DNA of 64,000 nucleotides from Glandiceps talaboti (Eukaryota > Hemichordata > Enteropneusta > Spengelidae): assembly GCF_964340395.1 (NCBI RefSeq), contig NC_135571.1:5030453-5094452 (forward strand), written 5' to 3'. The notes beneath the pieces were generated by a model. That model was given only the letters and a program-made list of their open reading frames with translations, did no database searches and was not told where the DNA came from. Shown here in pieces: positions 11,994 to 33,495 of this stretch. Within the stretch, counting starts at the first letter, position 1; each line of letters opens with the position of its first letter. Made by a program: the position numbers and the translations under genes.

Positions 11994-12159
11994 AGTGCGC
12001 CCTCTACGCCAAATTAACGTGCCACTTTCGCACACAATTTGTAGTGGCGCACCAAAATTAGCTGTTGCCCTATCTCTTACTATGTGGTGACTCACAAGAA
12101 ATGCCTGTTTTGATCATTTTGACTCACAACAAAATTTGGCTATCATTAAACGGCACACT
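11994..12159 (+). mobile_element. MITE, GTGCCCTCTAA family, copy with target-site duplication
   Basis: The 166-bp element AGTGCGCCCTCTACGCC...GGCACACT is flanked on both sides by GGGAAGT (7 bp, or 8 bp counting a shared T). This is the clearest evidence that the family moved by a cut-and-paste, hAT-like mechanism. Confidence 0.82.
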
Positions 12160-12937
12160 GGGAAGTCAGTTGAAATATTCTTGAAACAATGACCTACAGA
12201 TTTCACAATTGTTGACAGAAACATTGCAGAGTCAACGAGCAAACATAAACACTAAAATAAGAAAATTTATTTATGACAATATTTCCACAAGAGTACTGTA
12301 ATAAGAGAAAACAGATGCAGATTCATAAAATTTGAAACATTTCCACAGGTGCATACAGTATTAATCCAAACTTTAAATGTATTTCTAAAACTTATAAATA
12401 TTTCATTGATGGCATGTTAAAAGCATGCCCACTGGGTGTGAGAAGTGCTGGCTGAGGTCAATCAACTCTACAACTGGAAATAGACTGTGTAGCTCAAGGC
12501 AATCATCCCATAACCTTGGTACTCCAATTAAATTAAATTAAATAATTCCTGCCATACGGTACCCTGGAAAATAAATTACACAAGACAACACTATTCCTCC
12601 GTACTCCTATCCAGTCATATTGAAACCGGACAATTTGATATTAATGGCACTTCTCATCGGCAATACTATGATGGAACCTCACCCCACAAGAGTGTGCAAT
12701 AAGATAGTGCATGTCTAGAGAAAATAGAAACGTTGGGCAGGGGAGGGGGATACCTGTCGTAAACTGCAATGTCAACTGCACAAAATCTGCTACGCCGACA
12801 CCCCTCCCCCTCCCACCTTCCACAAGAGTTACCCTCCTAATGCCTCCTCTTGGGCATCACAAGGATTTGGCAAACCTTGTACACCATTCCTTTTATTTTC
12901 AGTAGTTTTTTGTTTTGCATCATATCTCTAAGTGGGT

Positions 12938-13119
12938 AAGTGCGCCCTCAGCATCAATTTGATACACCAATGATGTACAGCCATTTCTGGCAACTGACAT
13001 AATAAAATTTGTTCCTCAACTTCCCCCATCGTGTACAATCTGGTGACGTACATAAGAACCCCAGTTTTTATCATACTGACCAGCAACAAAAAGTGATGTC
13101 TTTCGTCAGAGGACACACT
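12938..13119 (+). mobile_element. MITE, GTGCCCTCTAA family, diverged copy
   Basis: AGTGCGCCCTCAGC start and CAGAGGACACACT end. The internal GGTGACGTACATAAGAA corresponds to GGTGACTCACAAGAA of other copies. Confidence 0.65.
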
Positions 13120-13948
13120 AGTTAGCAAGGTTCCTAACCTTTTCCTTCTCCAAGACTCTTAGCAACAATAGAAATTTGTTTACATCACACATTTATTGTG
13201 TAAATTTCACTGGACGTTTTTTGTCATTTTTTCATTGCAAAATACTGGAGTACATACATATTATACTTAGAATCTGGTGGACGTCAACATATCCGCCATT
13301 TTGTTTTTCAAGGATACATGGTTGCAGTACCACCAAATGTAATGATCTGATCAGAAACTGTCGACTCATCATTACAACACACTCCTGAGTCAAGACATTA
13401 AGACAAATTTTCCAATTAAAACATAATCTCTTCAAATTATTTGCAATTTTATTGCTTTTTGTCAAATCAAACAAAGAAAACAGGTAAGTTAATAGACTCA
13501 ACTATCAATCATTTTCTGTCAGCTGTCTGTACACAGAAAAATAGTTATGCTAGGGAGCCTACTCTGACCCTTACTCCTTAGGTTGGTTCTAAAAATATGG
13601 TCAGACAAGGTGGCCTTGGTAAAGTGTAACTCTTGTTACATAAAATAATAAAATATTTATAATTGTTACATAATTTGCAATGCATGCATAACTGCACTTT
13701 GATCTTGTGCATAATGTTCATCCACCCTGTGGTACTGCATTGTGTACATTTTTATGACAGGTCGTAAATGGAAAAACATGCTTGGTCTACCAATTCATGT
13801 GGGCCAGGATAATTTTTCAAATCTTTAGGGAGAAAGCTACTGCAAAAGAGCTGTATACATTCTAATAACACACAGAAATATATGTTGTGGGTCAGAATTA
13901 TAAAACAATTTTTTTTTTGTCAGTCAACACAGTTTAATGATACCTTAT

Positions 13949-14218
13949 CAGGGGTGAACAAATCCACTGGTCCTGGGTCCGGGACTCGCGATTTTTTTGG
14001 GCGGACCAAACAAATTCTACCTTGTCTGGTCCGTCGGACCTGTACCTTACTGTTAACAACTATGTTAAAAAGTCGTCTGAATATACAGATTCATAGGTAA
14101 GATTTAATGTTTCACATTAGCTGGACGTTGGACCACTAATTCTTTCAGCAGGACCACTGGATTTTTTAAGGCACTGGTCCGGGGACCACCAGTTCACAAA
14201 ATGATTTGTTCACCCCTG
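13949..14218. mobile_element. 270-bp non-autonomous element with CAGGGGTG termini
   Basis: It begins CAGGGGTGAACAAATC and ends GATTTGTTCACCCCTG: perfect 14-bp terminal inverted repeats, 15 of 16 bases matching. CTTAT flanks both sides as a 5-bp duplication. Inside, CCACTGGTCC/GGACCACCAG blocks make it largely foldback. hAT-type DNA transposon derivative is the likeliest class. Confidence 0.8.
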
Positions 14219-15830
14219 CTTATTCTTGGACTAGCTTGTCATCAGAAGTCTTCCTTTCCAGACAACATCAGACTAGAGAACTCTACCCCATATCACAGAC
14301 ACTGTATATGTACATGTAGATGTGGACACTTTCAAAATAAGGGTCCAGTCAGTGAACCAGAAAAAATAAATGTAGGCAGCCAAATTTTTAATTGTACATA
14401 ATTTGTTTAAAACTTCCCCCAGGTGCGTCACTAACAGTCCAATTTTATTCAACACACAGTCTTGTAATTTAAACAAAGAAAACAAAGTAGAACATATGAA
14501 AAGGAATGAGACACATAAAATTTAGGGGAATCATAAGAAATTGTCCATTTTTAGAAGCATGCCCAACTCACTGGCTTGGTGGATTTGAACAATAAGAAAG
14601 CCTGGCTGGTCCAAAAAATGCAGTCTATATTATATTCAGAAGATGAACTAAGAATACCAATACTAAATAAAATTCAAATGCATCATTAGCAGACCAGAAT
14701 GCAAGGACTTGAAGGCAAGGGGGCATTAATTATTATTGTAACTAACTTCTGAAAGTAATAATTCATTGGAAGTGTAGAATCACTGTGTAATTCCTCTTTT
14801 GAGGTGAGTTTTTTTTCACTGACGAACAAAAACTTCCTGGACTTTGATCTAACACTATTAGCACTGTAATTAATTTAGTTATAAGGATTATTGATTAATA
14901 GAAAACTGACAAAGAAAATCCTCTTCGGTAACCTCTGTTACAAATTAAGTTAACTCAGACTTCAGTATCTATTTTTATGATATCGCAAACATTTCCCCCT
15001 AGTAATGAGGTCAGGTCACTCCAGTGATAAAAAGGTCACCCCAGCTAGGTCAACAACAAATTCATAGCACTGGTAGACCTCTCCTCTTAAATACAAAGAA
15101 ATTCATATCTCCTGAAATTAGCTTTGGTTTCTATGGTATGGGACGATTGATGAAGTACCTGTCTGAAGTCACTAGTATTGTTTTTTTAAACACATTGGAG
15201 AGCCACACAACATTTATCTGATCCCTTTTAGAGCCCCGCAGTCGTCGCCACTCCCCTCGACGAAGATATGCACGTACACAGTCGCGCTGACCACACAGTA
15301 CATGACCATATTATTACGCCTCCATTTTCTTGGAAACAATTAATCCACGGACCCCGATAATTTCTGAATAAACCTAACATTTGCTTCCAGAAATCTATGC
15401 AGTTTTGACAAAGTTAAACTACTGAAATATCACGTCGAAGTGCGCAGTCGATAACAGACTCGACCACGTACTGAGTGTTTTCATGTTTACTGATTACATA
15501 GCGATTCACCGGTAGTTACTTCCCGGTTGACGGTCCCAGTAGATTTCACCGTGACTATCTTCTCTAAGACTGACGTAAAAGTCCTCTATCTAAACAAACT
15601 CACAATATCGTAAGACCCCTATGTTAGAACCTCCAGATACAACTTTTGACAAGTTTCCCGAGGAAAAATGTGAATGATTACCTCGGACTGTTTGTATTTC
15701 AAAGTTTGCAACTCGTTAAATTTTGTCAAAACTCAAGGAAATCATATAAACGACGGCCACGTCGTAACGTCAATAAAAGGAACAAGTTTAAAAGACCAAA
15801 AGCAACAATTTGAGAAGTCAAAATACTCAC

Positions 15831-16090
15831 CAGAATGAAAATGATTTCAGTTGTTGTGATTTCCAACGATGTCCACGTGAATTTAGTTTCATACAGGAAG
15901 AAATATACACACCGACATCCAGAAACCGAACTACATGTAGGCTCCGCAAATGCGATATTATTTCCACCAAATCACGACTGATTGCTGTCAAGCAATTCAC
16001 AAATACTCATCGGAGTTTCTAGATTTGAACTGTTCATCCGTCAGTACGGCTGTTGGTTTACTTTCGCTGTTGTAAAGGTTAAAACCACGG
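15831..16090 (-). other. PPP6R: Candidate PPP6R 5' untranslated first exon
   Basis: Coding exon 1 has a 5' splice acceptor, so a non-coding exon must lie to its right. The first good minus-strand donor inside a promoter-like region is CTG|GTGAGT (GT at 15830-15829). The upstream limit is a guess placed next to the promoter motif cluster. A closer, AT-rich first exon inside 5.2-15.8 kb cannot be excluded. cDNA 5' ends would decide. Confidence 0.35.
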
Positions 16091-16200
16091 CGGGAAACAC
16101 GAAATTTTGAACCAAAATGGCGCAGCGGTAAAAATTATACTTCTTGGTATCCCATAATAGTATTCAATCACGTGACATCGGGCATGGGTGACGTCATGGA
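16086..16200. promoter_or_regulatory. Promoter-like motif cluster (E2F-, YY1-, E-box- and CRE-type sites)
   Basis: Four classical promoter motifs lie within about 110 bases: GGCGGGAAA (16089-16097, E2F type), AAAATGGCG (16114-16122, YY1 type), the palindromic E-box TCACGTGA (16168-16175) and the perfect CRE TGACGTCA (16189-16196). CpG dinucleotides are denser here than in the surrounding AT-rich DNA. The likeliest target is PPP6R, transcribed leftward. A bidirectional role with SINHCAF, about 1.7 kb to the right, is possible. Confidence 0.6.
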
Positions 16201-17699
<1,499 letters not shown>

Positions 17700-17884
17700 A
17701 TAAATCTGATCCTGTGATCAGTAGCTCGTCGACGTTATGCGCGCGGGACCAAACCTTTGTTTAAACAAAAGAATTTGATTTATTGCCGGTAGAGGGATAA
17801 AGTCACATGTGTCATGAATATGCATATGACCTCCAGAGTGAATGAATAACAAACTTCTTTGTGTACTGCGAGTGCAGCATGCAG
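17700..17884 (+). promoter_or_regulatory. SINHCAF: Candidate SINHCAF promoter and 5' UTR exon
   Basis: The SINHCAF start-codon exon has a splice acceptor, so a non-coding exon lies upstream. A consensus donor CAG|GTAAGT (GT 17885-17886) ends a CpG-containing stretch with GCGCGCGGGA at about 17738. A second candidate donor, ACG|GTAAGT, is at 18495, after another CpG-enriched block. If 17884 joins 23380, an ATG three codons before the junction region opens a very short upstream ORF that stops before the main ATG. Boundaries on the left are unknown. Confidence 0.4.
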
Positions 17885-20800
17885 GTAAGTTTAGCTCCTA
17901 ATTTTTATCGGATTTTAATCAAATGGCACAATGTCTTCTCATCAAACTTCACCAAAACATACAATTAGGCAATGAGAATGCTCATATTTGAAATCAAAGG
18001 TTTCTTTGAAATATTTTGAAAGTTTTCATAGAAAATGTTTCACGATTCATTGTTGTAGGATGTACAACATGTACATCACTACACGAGCGCACGACCGACC
18101 TTGTTTTCAATGGTCTTTTGTTTGCAAACCTTCGAGAACTTGTGAGTTCGACATGCGGTGTCAAGGTTAGACTGTTTTTTAACCATTTTGGCTGTGAAGG
18201 GGTCGATATTTTATCTTCTCCACGTTCACGTGTAAAGGTTACGAGCTCATGGAGCGGTTTTTTCGATTGTTGAAACACGGACACTGCTTGTAAGCGTTAG
18301 TAGTATTAGATGTCAGTGTGTCAAAATTTAGCTGTGACTCATCGGCTATTTAGAATGCTTCGCAGACAGGCATTTCCGATTCGTACAATGGGAAATACTA
18401 AGAGAACGATGGTGTATATTCGGAAACAGTATTTTCCTTGTTTGATGCAGTGCAGTGTAAATCTTTCAGAAGTTTTTTTTTTCTTTGTGTGACGGTAAGT
18501 TTGTATTGTGGTGCCATACCGGTAGTTGTTTATTTCTGTGCAGCCAGCTCTGCGTGTTTTGACAAGTTTCGATGCAGATCGTCACCAGATACTATCACTG
18601 TTATCTCATACATTTTCTCGGGACATCTCCTCGAGGGCTTCTCAATTTCTTTTTCCGGGACTTTTCTTCGACATTTGCGAAGCTTTTTTCGAAGCGAAAA
18701 TCGCCCCAGACACACTAAAGTGTCCAATGTTTTTGTGTGTAGCCAAACTTGGTGTGAAGTGGGCGAAACAATGGAACAAAGACGGATGGGGGTACTTTGG
18801 CAGCCGGCACGCGAACAGAATTACCCTAACAAAGAGCATGTTTTCTATCATTTGATTTTCTTTACTGAGAGGGCCAGCTGCCTGCTTAGAAAAGAAAACC
18901 TGGAATAGTTCCTTCATTCAGTTCTCCTCAAAGAACTTTGGCCAGTCTTTGTGTTTGGCGCGTGGCTGTCCTTCGAAATACTTGTAGTTTCACAATGCAA
19001 TGTTTGACAATCGAAGCCGTCAAAATCCCCGGTCTCAAATATTTGTGCGAATGTGGAAATACATTTGTAATGTACTTTTTTTGTCAGCAATATTAATACT
19101 TGTTGTGTTTTGAAATGTAATTGTTTGTTTTTTAAATACAGTAGTCGTACCAGCTACTGTTTTTCACAGCAGGGGCGTCGTATTCCCAGGGATGGTGTTT
19201 TTTCTCTCTCAACACTCCTGCCATGCTTATAAAATCTCACGTGGTCTAGTCTACGGCCTGTCTGTCTAGTACTAGTAGTAGTCTGATGTGATGACAGTTG
19301 CCTAACGCTTTGCGAAGGAAGGAACTCAAATCATGCAACATGACAAGTGAAACTGTGGTTAATTTAACATAATTTAATTCGTGCAATCTATTTTTATTTC
19401 AAACAATGACTCGTGGTCTAAAATGTATGGCACACGTAAAGTGCATCACGTAATTAATTTAGCTGTTTTACGTTTTATGCAAAGGCGATAAATTTTATGT
19501 ACTGTTAAAATATGTGTATGAATGAGTACTGCAGTCGCTGTAATTTGCTCTGTGATGTTACTCATACCCATAAAACATAACACATTAACTGAATATCTCG
19601 ACTGGAATATATACATTAATTTTGTCAATATAGTCTCGCGAGACCAAATATTTATTTGACGTTGAACTTGCACTTGAACTCTATATGTAGGTCATTTGCA
19701 GTCAGTGACTCTAGTATTTTGGGTGACTATAATATTTTCTTCGTTTCCCTAACATGCATTTCATTCATGGAAAATTCCAAGTACATCAAAATGCATGCTA
19801 CAACTTCAATGGCAGATGTCACTTGCAGGCCGTTGTTTTTGATACAAAGACAAAAATAAAGCAAGGAATCCGAGAATTGTGTATTTCAAAATTTTCTATA
19901 TTTATATCCAGTGTGTATGCATTTAAATGTCAAATTGGAAATATAATAAATAAAAATGGTGGAAATTGTCACGAATTCCTGTACAACGTGTATGACATAA
20001 CGGTGAGTCATTCGGTTAACATTCAAATTAGTTGTACGCATAGTGTACCATGAAGCTCCTATTGTATGGTTTGATTTTTAATAATAAATTGAAAATATTA
20101 CGATTGGAATATAACTGAAGGAAGTTTATGTGATTTTAACAAACTATTGACTCATTGTCAGAAGTGATAATTGGGCAATTAGCAGCAATGATATGTGTTA
20201 ATTGAGAATTATTTCTCATTGTTCATAATAACTCCATACAATAGAATAGAAATACTTACTGTTCCCACAGAACAAGGTAACAAGGGTATCAAAACCTCTT
20301 CAAATTTCTTATCACAATGCTTGACAAAATGGGAATTGTACTCTAGGCCACTTCATTTTATGCAAAATTAGTATCAAAAACAACCACAAGAAGGCAGCTG
20401 CTCTTTCTGTGGTCTCTAACTGGTACATGGTATCTAGAAAGTGAACATTGCAGTCTGTCAGCCTTCAGACTAGTGAAGGCTATTCCAGGGAGATTGACGC
20501 TAGAGTAGAAATAGTCACAAAAATGAAAATGTGGGTGCAAATAATTACTTTATTGTCACAGTTGACATCGCTGTTGTTATTTTTTCAGTATAGTCATTGT
20601 GACTTGATGATAAACAGGGTAAGAAAAATCATGAGGGATTTTCTGATTGTAGCTTTTTGATATATTGATAGTCGGCGAAAGAAGGTGGTTGTTTTCAGAG
20701 CTTTTTGGTTCTTGTATTGTTCACAGGGGTACGGTTTTGTTTGCTTTGTAAAATATTACTCTTTTTCGAACAAAGAGGTAGTGGGAATAATGTTCTCCTC

Positions 20801-23379
20801 AGAAAATAGTGATAGCATGGTAGAAAATTTACATAACAAAGAATATATTGTTATGTAAATATGTTTTGTTGTTTTCTTAGAGTGGAACTCACTACTCTAT
20901 AAAGGCCTCTAAAGCAGAACCCCAAATAACAACTCAGGGTTGAATTGCCAAAGAACTGAACAACAAAATCTCACATTTACGTAAACAAAAAAGAAAATAT
21001 TCAATCTTGGTGAAAACTGCTATCAAGTTATCAAAAAATGTAGAACATCTTCACTGGAATCTTATATCAATTGGAGATAATCACCATTGCAATTTTTAAT
21101 ACCAAAATAGATTTGGAGGGATACTGTATTTTTATTATTTTTAAATTTTACTGTAAAGGTGAAGTTACTCACTGTTAGTGTAGAGCTTGAGTGGTAGTCC
21201 AGATCACACAGACAACTAAAAATTGCATCTTGACCAACATTTTCTGGTGATACAGAAAACAAAATTGACAGTTTTAGCATGTAGACTACTAAATCTATCA
21301 GTACTTTTGAAATTCCTGTTACAGAGTATGAAATTAATAGTAGGTAAAATAGATTACCAAACATTTTTACAAATATTATCTAGATAATGTAGACTAGCCA
21401 ATTTACAATAAGGTGATAGTCTTATTAGACCAGTGGAAATCAATTAACTGTGGCTGAAACTGTATTTTCTGAGTACCAGTATTTGCCAAATATGACTAAA
21501 GTTGTAAACTTAACCTTGTAGTGAGAACTCAAAAAGTGTTTCGAAAAACTGTAAATATATGTACTTTTTATCAGTAAAAGTTACAGTAATACTTTCATAA
21601 TTCATTGAGATTTATGAGTATGAGTGAGATAGTATTGTCAGATGGCAGTTTAGGAGCGTTCCATTTTAAAAATAAAACACGAAATTTGTAGTCTGGAGTT
21701 TACTTATTTAAACGTATGCCAGGTAGAAATCAGAGGAATATCACATGCCTGTTTATTTTGAAAACAGAAAGAAATTAAAGTTACACCATTCTCTGGTTTA
21801 GTCAAATCTGACAGATGGTGAATTGATCACATGGCTTAATACATGCATGACATCATCAACTCACCATCAACTACGAAAAACAAGTCAAACGTGACAAGTA
21901 GTATATTCGGAATAATTAATTCCAGCACAAACATGGTTAAATATGAAGAAGCGGTTTTTAAAAAAATCTGTTGATTCGTTTTTAGACAAAGAAAAAAAAA
22001 ACAGTTCTGCATTGTAAATGAAAATGCTGGATAAATCAAATAAATCGTCTTATTTTTGAACACAACATATCTTTCGTTGCGGCTTCAATTTTAAGACTGA
22101 AATACAGGAAAAGCTGTTCTCAAATAAAACTCTTTAATGCCACTTGTTTGGTTTTGACATTCAGAGTGAAAAAAAAAGCAGTTTTGCAGTGTATACGTGA
22201 TTAAAAGGAACAATTTAGACCTAATTTGCATATTTCTTTGTGCGTATTTTCCTTATATGGTATAGGGTTTGATATCCATTGTGCTTGTTACTCCCACACA
22301 CTGTCTGGCAGAGAAAGAGCAATGTTGAAGTTAGCTTCTTTATTCTCAGATGAAGGATGATGAAAAAAGCTAATGCTCCCTTTTTTGATAATTTTGTAAA
22401 TTTTGTAGATTTAGGCCATAATTTTGATGTCAATTTGAGAAAAAGTGACAATTCTACGACTCTGGTCCAAAATGAATTTCAGATTTACAAAAAAGTGAGA
22501 AAACGACACAATTTTATCAAATATTGCACAAGGAAAAAGTGTAGTACTCAAAAGGCAGGTGTCGGAGACTGTGTCTATTTGCACAGTTCTTGACATATTG
22601 TTTGAATAATCTGTACACTATTGAATCAGACAACCTATAAATTATATGAACTACTTCTGCAGACAACAACTAGGCACCAATAAAAATGGTGGGAAATTTG
22701 AATTCCGGGGGTTTTTTTTTGCATCATTCACATGAACTGCACTTTAGTCATAATGTGTAGTAGAAACGGTTCAGCATTGTACCCATAAATGGTCACCTTT
22801 GAGGATTGCCATAGTAACTGTCAGATGGAATGAAATGATTCACTGTTACTAATCAGGCATGTGAATGGGTTTTGTAGTGCCTAGATGGTCTTGGCTTTTA
22901 ATAAAATAGGACAGGTCACCGTAAAATCCCCACGTAAAACAAATAAGATGCTGATTCAAGTATATTTATAGGAACTGATTCAGTGATGAGGCAGTTCTTG
23001 AAAGTCAGAGTTTGCATTGTTCCAATGTAACGTTATTATCTTGATAGCATGACCAGATGCTGCATGTCTGAATGCCTGGCTTGAGCGTAAGCAAAATTTC
23101 ACTTGTTCCAGTCTGCAGGCTTAGTATCGTTTCAAAATTTGTTTAACTCATTTAAAGCCCTATGTTTGAATCCCACATTCTCAAATCAGTGCTATCTTAT
23201 CAGTGGAGCATACGGATTAGATAGGATCATTGAATTTTTTTGGGACCAATTTTTTTTAGCACTCCACCAGACAACTGTGTTTCTTTCTGTCGGATTGTAG
23301 TCTCACATTCTTCTTTCAAGAATGTTTGCTTTAAAGTCGTATTTTTACTAATTGTACCCAAATCTTTATCGTTTTCCAG
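17885..23379 (+). other. SINHCAF: SINHCAF 5' intron (probable)
   Basis: The first ~1.1 kb is CpG-richer and open in several overlapping frames without a recognisable protein, which fits promoter or UTR DNA. The rest is AT-rich with no repeat that I can define. Confidence 0.45.
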
Positions 23380-23417
23380 TTGTGTAATATAATGTAAGCA
23401 GCAAGCAAGCTATCACA

Positions 23418-31497
<8,080 letters not shown>

Positions 31498-31754
31498 GTC
31501 CCCAGTCCCTCACATACTAGACCTAACTTATCCTTAGAAGTAGTGAGATATGCCAATACCTTAAGTGTCCTTGTAGACATAAAACCCCCAGACCTGAAAT
31601 CATGACATTTCAAATTGATTCTAAAAAGTACAAACAAATCTCTCTCTTCCTATTTCTCTTTTTTTTATCAAGTGCCAAGAGTTTATCAAAATATTTCATA
31701 GTTTGTAGATTTTTAGGAAGTCCACTTGTTGATTCGACCTACTAAATGTTCTTA

Positions 31755-32295
31755 CTCACAACTCAGCTGTTCTAAGACAGTTGATCTGATTGGTTAGAAA
31801 ATCAATCCAACTGCTCTAAGACAGCCACTTTGATTGGTTAATTAAATGCATTCTTTGTTCTTACTAACAACTCAGCTGCTCTAAGACAGTTGATCTGATT
31901 GGTTAGAAAATCAATCCAACTGCTCTAAGACAGCCACTTTGATTGGTTAATTAAATGCATTCTTTGTTCTTACTAACAACTCAGCTGCTCTAAGACAGTT
32001 GATCTGATTGGTTAGAAAATCAATCCAACTGCTCTAAGATAGCCACTTTGATTGGTTAATTAAATGCATTCTTTGTTCTTACTAACAACTCAGCTGCTCT
32101 AAGACAGTTGATCTGATTGGTTAGAAAATCAATCCAACTGCTCTAAGACAGCCACTTTGATTGGTTAATTAAATGCATTCTTTGTTCTTACTAACAACTC
32201 AGCTGCTCTAAGACAGTTGATCTGATTGGTTAGCAAAGATCAATCCAACTGTTCTAAGACAGCCACTTCGATTGGTTAATTGCTGTGATTGGTCA
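31755..32295. repeat. 109-bp tandem array, about five copies
   Basis: CTCAGCTG recurs at 31762, 31871, 31980, 32089 and 32198, an exact 109-bp period. Each unit is itself a dimer of a ~50-bp ancestor (CTCTAAGACAG plus GATTGGTTA twice). The copies are almost identical, so the array is young. It begins 260 bp after the SINHCAF stop. Confidence 0.95.
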
Positions 32296-32949
32296 GTTGT
32301 AGTCAGCTCAGCTGACAGAATTCATCAGTTGTTGTGATTGGTCAGTTTTTTTTTAACCAGATGTTCTTACTATCAACGCAGCTGACTATACAGATATCAT
32401 CCAGGTGTAAATGACAGGTGTTGATATTTGAGGGTGTAAGAGAATTATTTTGACCTTAGCTTAGATTAGATGTGTGACATATATTGCATTTTGTCACAAA
32501 ATGAAGTAACACGAAGCATACCCATAGATTTAATTGAAGCAATATCTAGACAAAAGGTAACCTCCAAACTTACAATTCCAAAACTTATTTTTGATTACAG
32601 TGCATATTTCTACACATTGAATACATAATTTCGGATAGAGTATTTGATGGCCCAAGTATGTTCATAACATATTTCTAAATTTCATCTTGCTTCAATATCA
32701 AATCTATTGGAATCTTGAAAATTGTTAATTATCCAGTGATTGTCCTAGGGTAGAAAGTCGACTTAAAATGAACAAAACTTGTATCTTGGGACACAATATA
32801 GTTTTAATGTCAGAAAGAATTAGGGTTAGACCCCCTAGATTAGAGTGGATTTTTAGAATAGCTATGCAAAGATTTACCCCCTAACTCTATGCAAATTGAT
32901 TTGTTTGGCTTCCAACTACATGTTCGTTATCTCTTTCTCCTGTTCTAAC

Positions 32950-33495
32950 TTTCAAGGTACTCCCCAGTTTGTTGTAGAGTAGTGGGTGCACTCCTATGAT
33001 TTAACCTAATAATCAGGGTATAGTCCAGGCCATAGTGGGTTCACCTAATAATCAGGGTCCACCTACCCCAGGCCATTATAGGGTAGTGGGTGTACCCCTA
33101 GAATTTCACCTAAAAATCAGGGTACTTCTGCCATTATAGAGTAGTGGGTTCCACCCTCTGACTTTTCACATGATAATCACGGCTCACCTTAGCAATGGGT
33201 GTACCCCTATCATTTCACCTAATAATCAGGGTTCTCCCATAGGCCATACAGAGTAGTGGGTGCATCTACTGATTTCACCTAATGATCATGGCTCACCTGG
33301 GCCATTATAGGGCAATGGGTGCACCCCTATCATTTCACCTAATAATCAGGGTTCTCTCTAGGCCATTATAGAGTAGTGGGTGTACCCCTATCATTTCACC
33401 TAATAATCAGGGTTCTCTCTAGGCCATTATAGAGTAGTGGGTGCACCCCTATCATTTCACCTAATAATCAGGGTTCTCCCAAGGCCATTATTGGC
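32950..33495. repeat. ~61-bp tandem array, about nine copies
   Basis: Units of GAGTAGTGGGTG...ATTTCACCTAATAATCAGGG...AGGCCATTATA. Right-hand copies (33251, 33311, 33371, 33432) are most regular; the left ones are degenerate. Confidence 0.9.

Larger units (their letters stand above)
5154..15830 (-). other. PPP6R: PPP6R first intron (probable)
   Basis: No coding exon recognised. It holds a two-copy 110-bp repeat (about 5160-5380), a two-copy 167-bp repeat (6773-7105), an 18-bp minisatellite, GTGCCCTCTAA-type MITEs, a three-copy ~125-bp repeat, CAT and GT microsatellites, an inverted repeat and a CAGGGGTG-ended element. Long open frames inside it follow repeat periods divisible by three. Confidence 0.5.

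Noticed and set aside
18016-18910. Overlapping open frames up to 156 codons in all frames
   Set aside because: No recognisable protein, no codon-level signal favouring one frame; better explained by CpG-richer promoter/5' UTR DNA.
31755-33495. Regularly spaced repeats as a CRISPR array
   Set aside because: Repeats are contiguous without unique spacers, and the DNA is animal.
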